Positions 25,287 to 37,900 of a stretch of 64,000 nucleotides of DNA are shown piece by piece. A model generated the notes under the pieces. It saw nothing but the letters and a program-made list of their open reading frames with translations. It had not been told where the DNA came from and ran no database searches. Every line of letters begins with the position of its first letter. Position 1 is the stretch's first letter. The translations under genes were made by a program, and so were the position numbers. The DNA is from Methanobrevibacter arboriphilus (GTDB lineage: Archaea; Methanobacteriota; Methanobacteria; Methanobacteriales; Methanobacteriaceae): the NCBI RefSeq assembly GCF_019669925.1, contig NZ_AP019779.1, forward strand, positions 186,001 to 250,000, in the 5' to 3' direction.

Positions 25287-26711
25287 GTGAAATTGATTGA
25301 AAAACTTCTTAATGATTATTTTATGGTAAATTTAAATAAGAAACTATCGTTATCAAATAGAGCAAAGTTAATACCATCAAAAAATTATAATGAAATAAAT
25401 CTTCTTTGGAAAGAACATCAAAAAATACAAAGTGATTTAGACAATGGAAAATATAAATGTCTAAATGATAGTATACCTGATTTTTCTTATCTTGATTTAA
25501 AAATTAAGATTGCAAATAAAATATTTAAAGAATGTATTTTCTGTCCAAGAAAATGTAAAGTTGATAGAAACAATGAAACAGGTTTTTGTGGTGTGAGAAA
25601 TCCAATAATAGCTTCTGAATTGTTCAATCAAAATGAAACATTACCAATAATGTTTAAAACCGATTATAATATTAATTATAATATTAACTCTAATATTAAT
25701 AACAATTCTAATATTAATAATTCTAATATTAATAATAATTTTAATACTAATAATAATTCTAATAGTAATTCTACTATTGATTCCAATATTATTTGTAATA
25801 CTAATCCTAATACTGATTTTAATATTATTTCTAATTCTGATTCAATTACTGATTATAATAATAATTCTAATAATAGTTTTAACAATAATTACAATAATAA
25901 TTTTAATGATAATTTTAACAATAGTTGTAATGTTGATTCTAAAAAAGATCTTAATAATAAGGATAATAATAATTCAAATATTCTTGAAAATAATAATAAT
26001 AATTGTAAAAAGTCATCATTATGTATAGCAGGATTAAATGAAGAGAGTCCTTTAATCCCTAGTCATAAAATATTCTTTTCAGGTTGTACATTAAGATGTG
26101 CTTTTTGTCAAAATTATGAAATTAGTATAAATCCAAAAAATGGAATATCCATAAATAAAAAAGATTTAGCTTTTAAAATAAATAATAATAGATTAGCAGG
26201 TTCAAGTAATGTAAACTTTGTTGGAGGAGAACCAACACCTAATCTTAATTTTATTTTAGAAACTATAAAATTAACTAAAGAAAATATCCCTATTATTTAT
26301 AATAGTAATATGTATCTATCTACAGAAACAATGAGCTTATTAAACGGGTTTGTTGATCTTTATCTTACTGATTTTAAATTTGGTAACAATAAATGTGCTT
26401 CAAGACTTTCTGGTGTTTCTGATTATATGGAAACTGTTGGGAATAATCATAAAATAGCTTTAAGTTCTGGAAATATAATTATTAGACACTTAGTTTTACC
26501 TAACCATATAGAATGCTGTTCAATACCATTAATAGATTGGATCGTTGAAAATTTAGGTGTTGATGTGGTATTAGATATAGTAGATAAATATAAACCTTTT
26601 TATAAAGCCAATCAATATCAAGATCTATCAAAAACATTAAAATCTAAAGATGTTGAAAGAGTAATCGATTATGCAAAAAGTTTAGGGTTAAACAATATAA
26701 TTAAGACTTAA
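25287..26711 (+). CDS. PflX-type radical SAM protein with long Asn-rich insert
   Basis: The protein has the two hallmarks of this family (COG1313, PflA-like): an N-terminal cluster Cys83-x2-Cys86-x3-Cys90 with GFCGVRNP (Cys101), and the radical SAM motif Cys267-TLR-Cys271-AF-Cys274, followed by NFVGGEPTP. It should bind a [4Fe-4S] cluster and S-adenosylmethionine; its target is unknown, and glycyl-radical activation is only one possibility. Residues 126-240 are an insert of almost pure Asn, Ser, Ile and Asp, placed between the N-terminal cysteines and the radical SAM core. Start is GTG 25287, or TTG 25293, behind AAAGGTG. The core is intact, so the gene is probably functional. Confidence 0.85.
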   Translation: MKLIEKLLNDYFMVNLNKKLSLSNRAKLIPSKNYNEINLLWKEHQKIQSDLDNGKYKCLNDSIPDFSYLDLKIKIANKIFKECIFCPRKCKVDRNNETGFCGVRNPIIASELFNQNETLPIMFKTDYNINYNINSNINNNSNINNSNINNNFNTNNNSNSNSTIDSNIICNTNPNTDFNIISNSDSITDYNNNSNNSFNNNYNNNFNDNFNNSCNVDSKKDLNNKDNNNSNILENNNNNCKKSSLCIAGLNEESPLIPSHKIFFSGCTLRCAFCQNYEISINPKNGISINKKDLAFKINNNRLAGSSNVNFVGGEPTPNLNFILETIKLTKENIPIIYNSNMYLSTETMSLLNGFVDLYLTDFKFGNNKCASRLSGVSDYMETVGNNHKIALSSGNIIIRHLVLPNHIECCSIPLIDWIVENLGVDVVLDIVDKYKPFYKANQYQDLSKTLKSKDVERVIDYAKSLGLNNIIKT

Positions 26712-26944
26712 ATTAATATTTAAGTTATGAGTTAAATTATAAATTGAATTAAGAACTATATTAAGTACTAAATTAAAAATTAAATTAAAAATTAAATTTA
26801 AAGAATATTAATTTAAAAATATAATTTTTAAAAAATTAATATAAACAAAATTTAAAAAATGCAATTAATTTAAGATTAATTTTAGATTAGTATAATATTA
26901 GTTTAAAGGCTAATTTAAGACTAGTTCAAAGACTAATTTAAAAA

Positions 26945-27496
26945 CTAATTTAAAATTTCATTGAAAAATCTATTAATTTGATTTTTATAAGTTTCTAAAT
27001 CAGCTTCATTTATAATAATACAATCAGATGTAGCTACAACATTACCTATACCAAAATCTAGCTCTCTCTGATCTCTTTTTAAGAAACCTTCATATTCAAC
27101 AGAATCATCATTACGATTCCTACTTTTAAGTCTATTAAATCTTGTTTTTGGTGAAGAAAATACTGATAAAAGGAAGAAATCCTTAAAACTTTTTCTAAAC
27201 ATACTGACTTCATGTTGGCTTCGAATACCTTCTATAATAAAGATATTTTTTGAATTGACAGTTTCTGACTCTTTTTTAATTTTCTCAATAGTTAGTTTAG
27301 CTAAAACATATTCTCCAAATTCTTCTCTTAACTTTATTGAAGTTTCTCCAACATCAGCATTTCTCTTTTTAGCTTCTTTTCTAACTAAATCTCCCATATT
27401 AATTACAATAATATTCTTTTCTTTTGCAATTTTAGAGATTAAACTTTTCCCAGAACCTGGTAATCCTGAAATACCCACAACTTTCATAGAATCCAC
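26945..27496 (-). CDS. UPF0200-family P-loop nucleotide kinase-like protein
   Basis: The 183-aa protein has the P-loop GLPGSGKS (10-17), the adenylate-kinase-like INMGDLVRKEAKKR, and the lid segment RLKSRNRNDD. This is the archaeal UPF0200 family, related to adenylate and dephospho-CoA kinases; its reaction is not established to my knowledge. It is followed upstream on the same strand, 144 bp away, by phosphopantothenate synthetase, so a link to coenzyme A synthesis is possible but unproven. Confidence 0.8.
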   Translation of the reverse strand: MDSMKVVGISGLPGSGKSLISKIAKEKNIIVINMGDLVRKEAKKRNADVGETSIKLREEFGEYVLAKLTIEKIKKESETVNSKNIFIIEGIRSQHEVSMFRKSFKDFFLLSVFSSPKTRFNRLKSRNRNDDSVEYEGFLKRDQRELDFGIGNVVATSDCIIINEADLETYKNQINRFFNEILN

Positions 27497-27640
27497 TTAA
27501 AATATTATTTTAGAATTATTATATTTATACATATGTTTATATTAAATTATTTATTATTAAATATTTAATATTATCTTTTTATTTAATATTATCTTTTTTA
27601 ATTACTATTTATTTTTTAGTTTTATTATTAATTTTAGCTA

Positions 27641-28387
27641 TTATCCTTCAAATTTAGCTACTTCAATAAGATTTAAAGATTTTTTTAAGTTTTCTGTATT
27701 AGAAAACTCATTTACTATCTTTTTTAAATAATTTTTATCTTTAGATTTTAATTGTTTTGCATATTTAATCATTAAAGGAATAACTCTTACAATATTATCA
27801 ACAATAGTAATATCAACTGCTTTAGCAGTTCTTGATAAGGGATTTAAATCAATAGCTATAACTTTTTTACCATTATCAACAAGAACTTCAGCTCTATCAC
27901 CATCTTCCAGAGAAACTAAAACAACATCTGCAGAGTAAATTCCTTCTTCAGAAGCCGTAGCTCTAGGAGAATCAATATTATCAATATATTTTAGGTTTTC
28001 ACTATCATCACCTAATATATTTTCATACCCTAAATTTCGGTATATATTTGAAATTATATGAACACGCTTTTCAGTTCTATAAAATAAATTAATCTCAATT
28101 TTAGAATTTGTTTCATTAGCTAAATCCACTATTTCTTTTGCAGCTAATGCAGTGCTGTTACCATTTACTGATATAACTGGATTTTTTGCTAAAAGAAGGG
28201 TTGCTACACTTGTTTTAATTGCTTTTTCAGATGATAGACTTGTTTTTTCTCCAATAAGATAATCAAATGCTTCACCTCTACCATGAGCAATCATTCCAGA
28301 ATCAGCTAGATATCCTTCTTTATAAGCATCTTTTATTTTTTCTCTTTGAATAAGTGATTCATATCTAGGATGACTTTTAGGTATCAT
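27641..28387 (-). CDS. 4-phosphopantoate--beta-alanine ligase (phosphopantothenate synthetase)
   Basis: I set the start at ATG 28387 ([17 protein letters not shown]), giving 248 aa. The frame is open to 28447, but the minus-strand TATA box TTTATATA near 28428-28435 would start transcription around 28400, after that upstream ATG. The protein matches the archaeal enzyme that joins 4-phosphopantoate and beta-alanine using ATP, the archaeal route to coenzyme [20 protein letters not shown] near 31, [11 protein letters not shown] near 78, and [20 protein letters not shown] near 180. It is intact and of normal length. Confidence 0.87.
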   Translation of the reverse strand: MIPKSHPRYESLIQREKIKDAYKEGYLADSGMIAHGRGEAFDYLIGEKTSLSSEKAIKTSVATLLLAKNPVISVNGNSTALAAKEIVDLANETNSKIEINLFYRTEKRVHIISNIYRNLGYENILGDDSENLKYIDNIDSPRATASEEGIYSADVVLVSLEDGDRAEVLVDNGKKVIAIDLNPLSRTAKAVDITIVDNIVRVIPLMIKYAKQLKSKDKNYLKKIVNEFSNTENLKKSLNLIEVAKFEG

Positions 28388-28662
28388 ATATAATTTAGAT
28401 AATATTACAAAGTTTATAAACTTATTGTATATAAATATTTTAAACATTATTTTTACACAAAGTATTAAAACTTTTGATATTAATTTATATTTTAATTTAT
28501 ATTTTAATTTATATTTTAATTTTTATTTTAATTTATATATTTTATTTATTTTTTTAATAAATTATTTATGTAATAATTAATATAAGTTTATATAATCAAA
28601 TTTAATTTATTTGAGAATTATTAAGATTTATTATTAATATTTATTATTTTTAAGGTGAAAAA

Positions 28663-29688
28663 ATGAATTTAATGGAAAAATTATCAACAACACCAGGAAT
28701 TTCTGGTTTTGAAGGAAAAATCGTTGAAATTATTAAAGAAGAGCTTGAAAATCATGTCGATGAACTTGAAGAAGACTTAATGGGTAATGTTATAGCTATT
28801 AAAAAAGGTGAAAAGAAAGGACTAAAAGTAATGTTAGCTTCACATATGGATGAAATAGGGTTAATGGTTCGCCATATTGATAAAAAAGGATTTCTTCGTT
28901 TTACAAAAATTGGGGGAATTAATGATCAGATGTTATTAAATCAGACTGTAACAATTCATGGTAAAAATGGAGATATCACTGGTGTTATTGGATCAAAGCC
29001 ACCTCATGTAATGAAAGCTGCTGAGAGGAAAAAAATTATTGAATATGATTCAATGTTTATAGATATTGGTGCATTTTCAAAAGAAGAAGCTGAAGAATTA
29101 GTGAGTGTTGGAGATCCTATAAGTTTTAAATCTGAATTTGAAGAATTTCCCAATAATTTAATCATGGGCAAAGCTCTTGATAATCGTATTGGTTGCTATA
29201 TAATGATTGAAACAATCAAAAGAGTTAATACTAAAGCAACAGTATTCGGTGTTGGAACTGTTCAAGAGGAAGTTGGTCTAAAAGGTGCTAAAACATCATC
29301 ATTTAAAATAGACCCTGATATGGCTTTTGCTTTAGATGTTACTATAGCAGGAGATCATCCAGGAATTAAAGAAGATAATTCTCCAGCAAAGATTGGGGAG
29401 GGTCCTGCAATAATATTAGCTGATGCAAGTGGAAGAGGTATTATAACTCCTGAAAAAATTAAAAACTTGTTAATATCTTCATCCAAAGAAGCTGATATTA
29501 AATATCAACTTGAGGTAAGTGAAGGTGGAACTACTGATGCATCTGCTATTCATTTAACTAGAGATGGAATCCCAACAGGAGTAGTTTCAGTCCCAACAAG
29601 ATATATACATACAACTGTAAGCATTGCAAGTATGGAAGATGTTGAAAATACGATCAATTTGCTTGTTAAAGCAATTGATAGTTTATAA
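28663..29688 (+). CDS. M42-family metalloaminopeptidase
   Basis: The 341-aa protein has the M42 signatures: [15 protein letters not shown] at 15, the metal site [38 protein letters not shown] with the catalytic glutamates, [10 protein letters not shown], and the C-terminal [15 protein letters not shown] with the last metal His. M42 enzymes form large tetrahedral cytoplasmic shells and degrade peptides; some are annotated as endoglucanases by mistake. A GGTG ribosome-binding site precedes the ATG. It is a single gene. Confidence 0.9.
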   Translation: MNLMEKLSTTPGISGFEGKIVEIIKEELENHVDELEEDLMGNVIAIKKGEKKGLKVMLASHMDEIGLMVRHIDKKGFLRFTKIGGINDQMLLNQTVTIHGKNGDITGVIGSKPPHVMKAAERKKIIEYDSMFIDIGAFSKEEAEELVSVGDPISFKSEFEEFPNNLIMGKALDNRIGCYIMIETIKRVNTKATVFGVGTVQEEVGLKGAKTSSFKIDPDMAFALDVTIAGDHPGIKEDNSPAKIGEGPAIILADASGRGIITPEKIKNLLISSSKEADIKYQLEVSEGGTTDASAIHLTRDGIPTGVVSVPTRYIHTTVSIASMEDVENTINLLVKAIDSL

Positions 29689-30067
29689 TGATTTTATACT
29701 TTAAATTCATTATATGAACTTTTTTATTAAATTTTTTATATTATTTTATTAAATTTTTATTAGATTTTCATTAAATTAATATATTAATTTTTGTTATACT
29801 TTATTATAAATAGTAAAATAAAGCACAAAAATTTAAATAAATATAATAATTAAAAGCAGAATTCATTTTTTAATAATATTAATTATTACTCTAAAAATGG
29901 ATATTTTAGTAGTATTCCTTTTTACGACCTATGAGGTTATAATTTCAAGAATATAATAAGTGATATATCTTATTTAAATTCAACACCATATATAATATTA
30001 TAAATTGAATTTATTTTAAAAAATAATAAATAAAAGAAAAACAATTATTTTTAAACTTTTATTATTC
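29689..30067. other. Intergenic between convergent genes
   Basis: It contains weak inverted repeats, such as CATTTTTT near 29863 against AAAAATG near 29891, and GACCT-ATG-AGGTT near 29927-29939, that could act as terminators for the convergent aminopeptidase and FrhB-like genes. No gene is seen. Confidence 0.4.
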
Positions 30068-31147
30068 TTATTTTTCTAAAGCTTTAAATCCTATAGGAAC
30101 GGTACTATACTTAGTTCCGGCTGCTTTTTTAACTTCTTCAACATCACTAGTTAATCTTGAAACTGGTTTCCATGAAATATTTTCATCTTCACCTACAATA
30201 GATACATTGTCAACTAAGCCTTTTTCAAGTAGATACATTAATATTGAAGTTACAGCTCCTCCATCTTGACCTTTAATCTTACTAGATCTTACAGAAACAA
30301 TATCCAAATAATCTCCTAATGGTTTTTCCTCGAAATCATACCCTAAAATATTTTCACTAAGGAAGGTTCTAGGACAAGCATAATAACAAGCATGACAATC
30401 TTCTTTACATTCACCAAATTTTTGAGGTTTTCGATCATCAATTTTAACTATATCTATTGGACAAACATATTCGCAAGCACCACAGAGTACACATGCACCT
30501 TCAGATATAACATCAGACTCTAAATTCTCAAATTGACATTCTGAAGATATTTCATCAATTTCATCATCACTAATCTTTCTTCTATAAATAACGGGTCTTG
30601 AAACTTCTTCTCTCAAATTAATATTTTCAAGATTTTTCTGTATTTTTTGATTAGCAATTCTTTCAAGTAATTGTTTTCCTTTTTCTGATATTTCTTTAGT
30701 TTCAAAATAATTCTCTTTTTCTGCATTTTCAAGGATTTTTTTTCCTTTTTCAGTCCTAATAATTACAGTAGACCACCCTTTAGGAGATCCAAGAGACCCT
30801 ATGGAAATATCGGATATATCAGAAGTATAATCAAGACAAATGTCACAATTTTTTCTTTTAAAAGAATCAGTTTCAGATAAAGGAACCATAAATATATCAT
30901 TGTTGTTTAAAATTACTTTAAACTTATTTTCTTCAATCCTAAAACCTTTAACATTGTTGATATCAATTTTTTTATCTATTAAAAATTCTTTTAAATAAGT
31001 ATATGAAAAGTTTTCCATACAAAATAATCCTATTTTGACATCAATAGATGATCCTCCAGTTTCATCTGAATATTCATTAATTTTAGTAGCAGCTAATATT
31101 TGACAAGGAGTTCCAACCATAGCAGTTTTTACATTATTATTCATCAT
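30068..31147 (-). CDS. Circularly permuted FrhB/FdhB-type F420 oxidoreductase with central 2[4Fe-4S] domain
   Basis: The 359-aa protein contains every part of an F420-dependent FrhB-type protein, but in a changed order. Residues 1-180 correspond to the C-terminal half (VGTPCQI, KIGLFCMENFSY, CDICLDYTSD, SLGSPKGWSTVI). A ferredoxin domain follows (Cys219, 222, 225, 229; Cys247, 251, 254, 258). Residues 276-355 are the normal N-terminal half (VSVRSSKIKGQDGGAVTSIL, KAAGTKYS). FrhB-type proteins hold FAD and an Fe-S cluster and exchange hydride with F420. The start is sound, with GGAGGAGAAGG before ATG ATG. The new ends fall between two secondary-structure units, as expected of a folding permutant. 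Partner and substrate are unknown. Confidence 0.82.
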   Translation of the reverse strand: MMNNNVKTAMVGTPCQILAATKINEYSDETGGSSIDVKIGLFCMENFSYTYLKEFLIDKKIDINNVKGFRIEENKFKVILNNNDIFMVPLSETDSFKRKNCDICLDYTSDISDISIGSLGSPKGWSTVIIRTEKGKKILENAEKENYFETKEISEKGKQLLERIANQKIQKNLENINLREEVSRPVIYRRKISDDEIDEISSECQFENLESDVISEGACVLCGACEYVCPIDIVKIDDRKPQKFGECKEDCHACYYACPRTFLSENILGYDFEEKPLGDYLDIVSVRSSKIKGQDGGAVTSILMYLLEKGLVDNVSIVGEDENISWKPVSRLTSDVEEVKKAAGTKYSTVPIGFKALEK

Positions 31148-31928
31148 ATCACCTTCTCCTCCATAAAAAAAAGAACCCTAATAATATCTTAAGCAAATAT
31201 ATGCTAATTTTAAATATTTAAATATATGATAATTTATAATAATTAAAATTATTCTATTGAGTATATAATTTATACTAAATTTATATAAACACTATATTAA
31301 ATACTATAATTAATAATATTTAAGTTACGCCCTTATTTAATTAAAGTAAATTACATAATAACATAATTTATTAATAAAAAGATAATTAAATAAAAAATAT
31401 AGTATTATAATAACATTACTATTAAAATATACTATTTTAAAATATAACTATTAAAATATATTAATATTGAATATATTAATAAATATTATAGTATAATATT
31501 ATTAAAGTATAGTATTATTAAAAATATATTTCATTGAATTAAATGAACAATATTATACATTCATTATATTAGTTCTAATATAATTTAAATATTTCCTTTT
31601 ATAATATTCAAATTTGAACATTTTTCAAAATGCTATAAAACAGCAAAATCTATTAATTAAATATAATTTATTAACTAAATAACTATTAATTAATAAGCAT
31701 TAATTGATAAATATTAATTAAATCTAATTATTCATTAATTTATATTATTTAATATTTTATATTTAATATTTCAATCATAATCAATAATTTAATCCATTTT
31801 ATAAATTAAACTAATTTTAGAGCTAAATTTAGAGATATTGGAAAACTTTATTAACAATTATAAGAATAAATATATATTGTATTTATAATTAACTGCTAAA
31901 AACCTAATTTTTAATATTAGTGATATAA
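31148..31928. other. Long intergenic A/T region
   Basis: No gene, RNA or clear repeat family is visible over 781 bp. It must hold the promoters of the FrhB-like gene and of the giant helicase gene; a TATA-like atatatattgtatttataa lies near 31869-31887. Confidence 0.5.
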
Positions 31929-34900
31929 ATGGGAAAAAAACCTTCTAATAATATAAAAAAGGAGTTTGAAAACCTTAGGAATAATTTACTTGATTTAACT
32001 TTAAGAAATCAATTGTTAAACTATAAACCTAGGTCTAAAACCATTGAAGTAGTTAATCAATCCCCTATGTCTGTTTATCAGACACTTATTTTACAAAAAA
32101 AGAAAATGCAGTTTGTTCCAAACAAAAAGGAAAGAAAATCAAGTTCAAAAGATGGTGAAAATAACACAAAAAAATCAAGATTTTCTGCACTTTGGGAACA
32201 TCCACCTATTGATTTAAGTATTTTTTCTGAAGGAGATAAATCTTTAAAAGCTGATCTCACTCCCAAGGAACTTCAAAAAAGACTTTTTTATATTAATCAG
32301 CAAGCTAATACAATGTTTCAAGAACAAGGATACAATATATTGTATTTAGCTATTGGTTTTTTAGAATGGAGAGATACTATAAAGCCTAATGAGGTACATG
32401 CAGCTCCATTAATATTAATACCTGTATCAATTGAAAGAAAAAAAGTAGGTAAATCATTTTCTATATATTGGAATGAAGAAGATATACAATCAAACATTTC
32501 ACTGCAAGCTAAATTAGCTGAAGAAGGAATTGAACTTCCAGAATTTAAAATAACTTCTTATATTGAAGGTGTTGAACACTATTTAAGAGATATTAAAAAT
32601 GCTGTAACTAAAATGAAAAATTGGAAAGTTACAAAGCATATATCTCTAGGATTTTTTTCTTTTACAAAATTTGTAATGTACAATGATTTAAACCCTGAAA
32701 GCTGGGAAGAAAATGTAGATCTGACAAAACATGAGCTTATCGAGTCTATATTTAATCCAAAAAAAAATAATCATGATCAATCATTTAATGAAGAAGATGT
32801 TGATAAAGAATTACTTTATAAAGATATGTATCAAGTGCTTGATGCTGATTCATCTCAAATAGCTGTAATAGAAGATGTTAAATCTGGGAGAAATCTTGTT
32901 GTTGAAGGACCACCTGGAACTGGTAAATCACAAACTATTGTTAATGTTATAGCTGAGCTTTTAGCATCAGGAAAAAGTGTCCTATTTGTAAGTGAAAAAA
33001 TGGCTGCATTAGAAGTTGTTAAAAATCGACTTGATAATGTTGGTCTTGGTAAATTTGTTCTTGAGTTACATAGCCATAAAACTAAGAGAAAAAAGCTATT
33101 AAAAGAACTTCAAAAGGCATTGAATGTTAGAGCTATTGATGATATTAACATAAACCAAACACTTAGGAAATTAGAAAAATTACGTCATCAATTAGATGAA
33201 TATGCAGAAATCATTCATCAACCAGTATACAATGTTCAAATGTCTCCATTTGATTTATATGGAATGAAAGAGTATGCTGAAGATCATTTCTCTAAAAAAG
33301 GTAAAGGATCAGATGTAAATGAATCAAAAATAAGTACAATTTTACCATTAGTAAGGTTCAAATCCCCAGAAAATTATACTCTTAAAGATTTAGATGATAT
33401 GATTATAGATCTTGAAAATCTAGCTGAACTTCATGGTACTATATCTAAAAATAATCCTTGGAGTAAGTGTAGTCCAAAAAGTTTACTTCCTTCTGATTTA
33501 AGAGAAATTGAAATGCTTATTAATGATACTCTAGATTCATTAACTAATTTTTCTTTTGAATCTGAAAATTTATATGAAAATTTTGGAATTAAAACAGCTA
33601 AAACACTAAGAGAATATGAAAGATCTTTAGAATCAATAAAATTATTAGATAATAAAAGTATTAATTTAATTGATAGTAAGATACTTACAAATAAATGTTG
33701 GATAGACAATCCAAACAAAGCAAACGAATTAATAGAAAAATTAGAAAATTATCAAATGACTTCAAAAGTTATGAAGAAGTTTAATGATAATGTATTTAGT
33801 GAAAATTTAGATAAAACAATAATAAATCTTGAAAAAGAAACAAATAAAAGATTTAAACTTTTCGGAGGAAAGAATCATAAGGAAGAACTAAAATATCTAT
33901 ATAAAAGAGAAGTTCCTAATGATAAAACAGCCCTAAATGATCTAAAAACGCTTAAAGAACATATAAAATTTAAAAAAGAAATAAATGATATGGTTGATAT
34001 TGGAATCGAATATTTTGGAGAGTTATGGCATTTAGATGCTTCTATAGTTGATTTAAAAGATGCTACAATTTTCATGAGAAAATTCATTCATTTATTAAAA
34101 GAAGGAATTTATAATGAAAATACTATAAATTTACTTTCAAATTCTATGTTTGATGTTGATTCAAAAAGTGAAATAAAAAATTATCTTGATTTAGGAGATA
34201 AATTTATTAAAAATCTTTCTGATTTAGAGAATAAATTAAATCCAAGAAGTAAATTAATATTTAAAAAAGAAACAAAAGATGTACCATTTATTAAATGGGA
34301 AAAACAATTAAATTCATGGAGAGGGCAAATTTCAAGTTTACATCTATGGTCACAATATCTAAATACAAAAAATTCTTGTTTATCTACACCAGCTAAACTA
34401 TTTGTAAATACTGTTGAAAAAAGAAACATTAAAAAAGATGATGTAAAACCTCTTGTTCTTGGAAATTTTGCAGATAGTTTATTAAACATTGTATTTGCAG
34501 AAAATCAATCATTAGCTACTTTCATAGGTGAACTACATCAAAATAAAATTTCTGAGTTTAAAGAATTAGATTCTAAAATAATTGAGATTAATAGGCGAAG
34601 AATATTCCAAAAGCTAAATAAAAAAGTTCCAAAAGTTTTTGGAGCTGCAGAAAATCCTGAAGCTAAAACATTAGCTGGTGAATTTACAAGAAAAAGAGGT
34701 CATCTTCCTGTAAGAACTCTTCTTGAAAAATCTGGAGGAATTATAAAACAAATAAAACCATGTTTTATGATGAGCCCATTATCAATTGCTCAATATTTAG
34801 ATCCTACAAATCCTAAATTACAATTTGATGTGGTTATCTTTGATGAGGCAAGCCAGGTAAAGCCTGAAGATGCTCTTGGTGCTTTTATGAGAGCTAAAAC

Positions 34901-37900
34901 AGCGGTTGTTATGGGTGATACTCAACAATTACCTCCTACATCTTTTTTTGACCAAATGACTGGAATAGATGATATTGAAGAAGTAGCTACTGCTCTTGAT
35001 ATGGAAAGTATACTCCACCTATGTAAACTTTCTTTTCCTGTTAAAATGCTAAAATGGCATTATCGAAGTCGTCATGAGTCTTTAATTGCAGTTTCAAACA
35101 AGGAATTTTATGATGATGAATTATTAGTATATCCATCACCATCCCATAATACTAAAGAATTAGGACTAAAGTTTAAACATGACTCTAGTACTGTTTATGA
35201 AAGAGGTAAATCTTCTGCAAATCCTCTTGAAGCAAGAGCGGTTGTTAAAGAAATTTTTAAACATTTTAATAAATATGGTGATAGGAAAAGTTTAGGTATT
35301 GGAACATTTTCTGTAGCACAGATGAATGCTATATTAGAAGAACTAGAAATTGAAAGAAAATTACATCCAGAATTAGAACCATTATTCTCAGATAAAATGA
35401 AAGAACGTTTCTTTGTTAAAAATCTTGAAACAATTCAAGGAGATGAAAGAGATGTTATTTTAATTAGTGTAGGTTATGGCTTTGATCAGAACAGAAAAAT
35501 GTCTCTTAATTTTGGACCATTAAATCAAGATGGTGGAGAAAGAAGACTCAATGTCCTTATAACTCGTGCTAGAGAGAAATGTGTAGTTTTCTCTAATTTT
35601 AAAGCTCATGATATGCATTTAACTGTTAATCCTCCTTTCGGTGTAAAAGCTTTAAAAGAATTTCTAGAATATGCTGAAAATATATCTCATGGAAATATTA
35701 TTACTACATCTAAAAGTGATGAACCTTTTGAAGAGGCAGTTTATACATTTTTAACGAAAAATGGGTATAAAGTTGATAAAAAAATTGGATGTGCTGGTTT
35801 TAGGGTTGATTTAGCTATTATTGATGAACATAATCCTGGAAAATATATTGTTGGAATTGAATGTGATGGTAAAATTTACTCATCATCAAAAGTTGCAAGA
35901 GACCGTGATCGTCTTAGAGAACAAGTATTAACAGGATTAGGATGGAATTTATATCATCTCTGGTCAACTGACTGGTATAGAAATAGAGATTTAGCTCGTG
36001 AAAAATTAATATCAGCAATTGAAAAAATTAAAGCTAAATCTATTATTAATGAATTAGAATCAATGGAAATTAAAAAAATTCCTTCTGAAGAAGACAATCT
36101 AACAATTGTAAATCCAATTGAGGATGATGATATTGAAGAGATTTCTCATGAAAATATTTTAAATTATGATAATGATGAAGAAGATATTGAAAATTCTATC
36201 GATAATGAAAATATTATCCATTCTATTGACAACAGTGAAACAGATAAAATTGATATAAATAAAACTTCTAATTTAAATGATGAAGATAGAGGCATTATTA
36301 TAGAAAACACTGATTATGAATCTAATTTTGATTCTAATAAAAATAAAGATTTTGATATCGATAATTTAGATAATGAGAGTAATAAAACAAATAATAACAA
36401 GAATATTAATAATAATAAAAATAAGATAAATAAAAATAAAATAAATACTAATGAAATAATTGGTAATGAAACAGATACTAATGAAATAAGTGATAATAAA
36501 ATAGAAAATGATAAAATAAGTACTAATGAAACAGATAATAATAATAATAATAATAATAATATAAATGATAATATAATAGATACAGATAGAAATAATATTA
36601 ATAATAACAAAAATGAATCTATTAATGAGAATATAATAAATAAAAAAATTAATCTGGATAAAGCTAATTCTAAAGAGCTTGATTATGATAAAATAAATAC
36701 TAATTCCTTAGAAAAAATTGAAGAGGAGGAAAAATTAATAAAACCAAAAATTAAATTTAGATCACATTTAATGAATAAAACAGATGATGACATAGGCATT
36801 ATTGATTATAATAATAAACAAGAAACTAATATAAAATATAACAATGGAAAAAAGACTAATAAAGAGAATACTGATGAAGAAAATACTAATAGAGAAAATA
36901 CTAATATTGAATATAATAATAAAAAAAATATTAATATAAAAGATATTAATAAAGAACACAATGATAAAAAAAACAATGACAATAATTATATTGAAGATGA
37001 ACTTGAAAAAGAGATAAAAAAAGCTTTAAGTCAAATATCTGAATATTCTGATGAATCAAAAAATAAGAATGAATATAATAGTACAGAACAGCTTACGTCT
37101 GAGAATATTATCATTAGTGAAAATACAGACCTTAAAAATAATATTAATCCTAAGGATTCTATTAATTATAATACTGAAAACGATAATGAAAAAAATATTA
37201 AAAATATTGAAGATAACGATATTAAGAACTATACTGAAAATAATTTTAATAATAGTATTAAAAATAGTTTTGAAGATGATTTCGAAGAAAATAGTATTAA
37301 AAATAACACTGAATCTGAAAAAGATGATAAAAATATTCATAATGAAACTTATTATAATAATAAAGATATTGAAGAAAGCACTTCAACTACCCCTCCTAGT
37401 GATACTAATCGAGAGTCTGAGTCTAAAGATGAAGAATTTCAAGACCTTGATTTTGATGGAATAATGACTTATGAAGGAGCATCTAACATGGATAATCCTC
37501 TTAGAAGGAATAGCTTCAATTATAATAGAAACAAAGAAAAAAACTTTGAATCCCAGAATATTAGAGATAGGATGAGATCTGTTTCTCAATCAATAAATGA
37601 AATAAAAAATGAAGTTAAATATATAAATAAATCATTAAAAGAAATTGAAAATCCTACAGCTCCAAAAAAAGTTTTTGTAATAGATAGGACTCTTCCAGTG
37701 GATGATTATGATGTTAATCATAATTATAATCAAGAGGATTATAAAAGTAATGCTAATGAGGATAATTATGAAAATCATACTAAATATGATATAAACGGCT
37801 TAAATTTAAACGAAAGATTAAAGTCTAATGATGATAATGTAAACTCTGAAAATTATTCAAATTATTCAAACTCAAAAGATAATTTAGAAAACATTATTCA

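Noticed and set aside
36314-37464. Several ORFs of 60-140 codons overlapping the giant helicase gene
   Set aside because: They are other-frame readings of its low-complexity segment and have no ribosome-binding sites.
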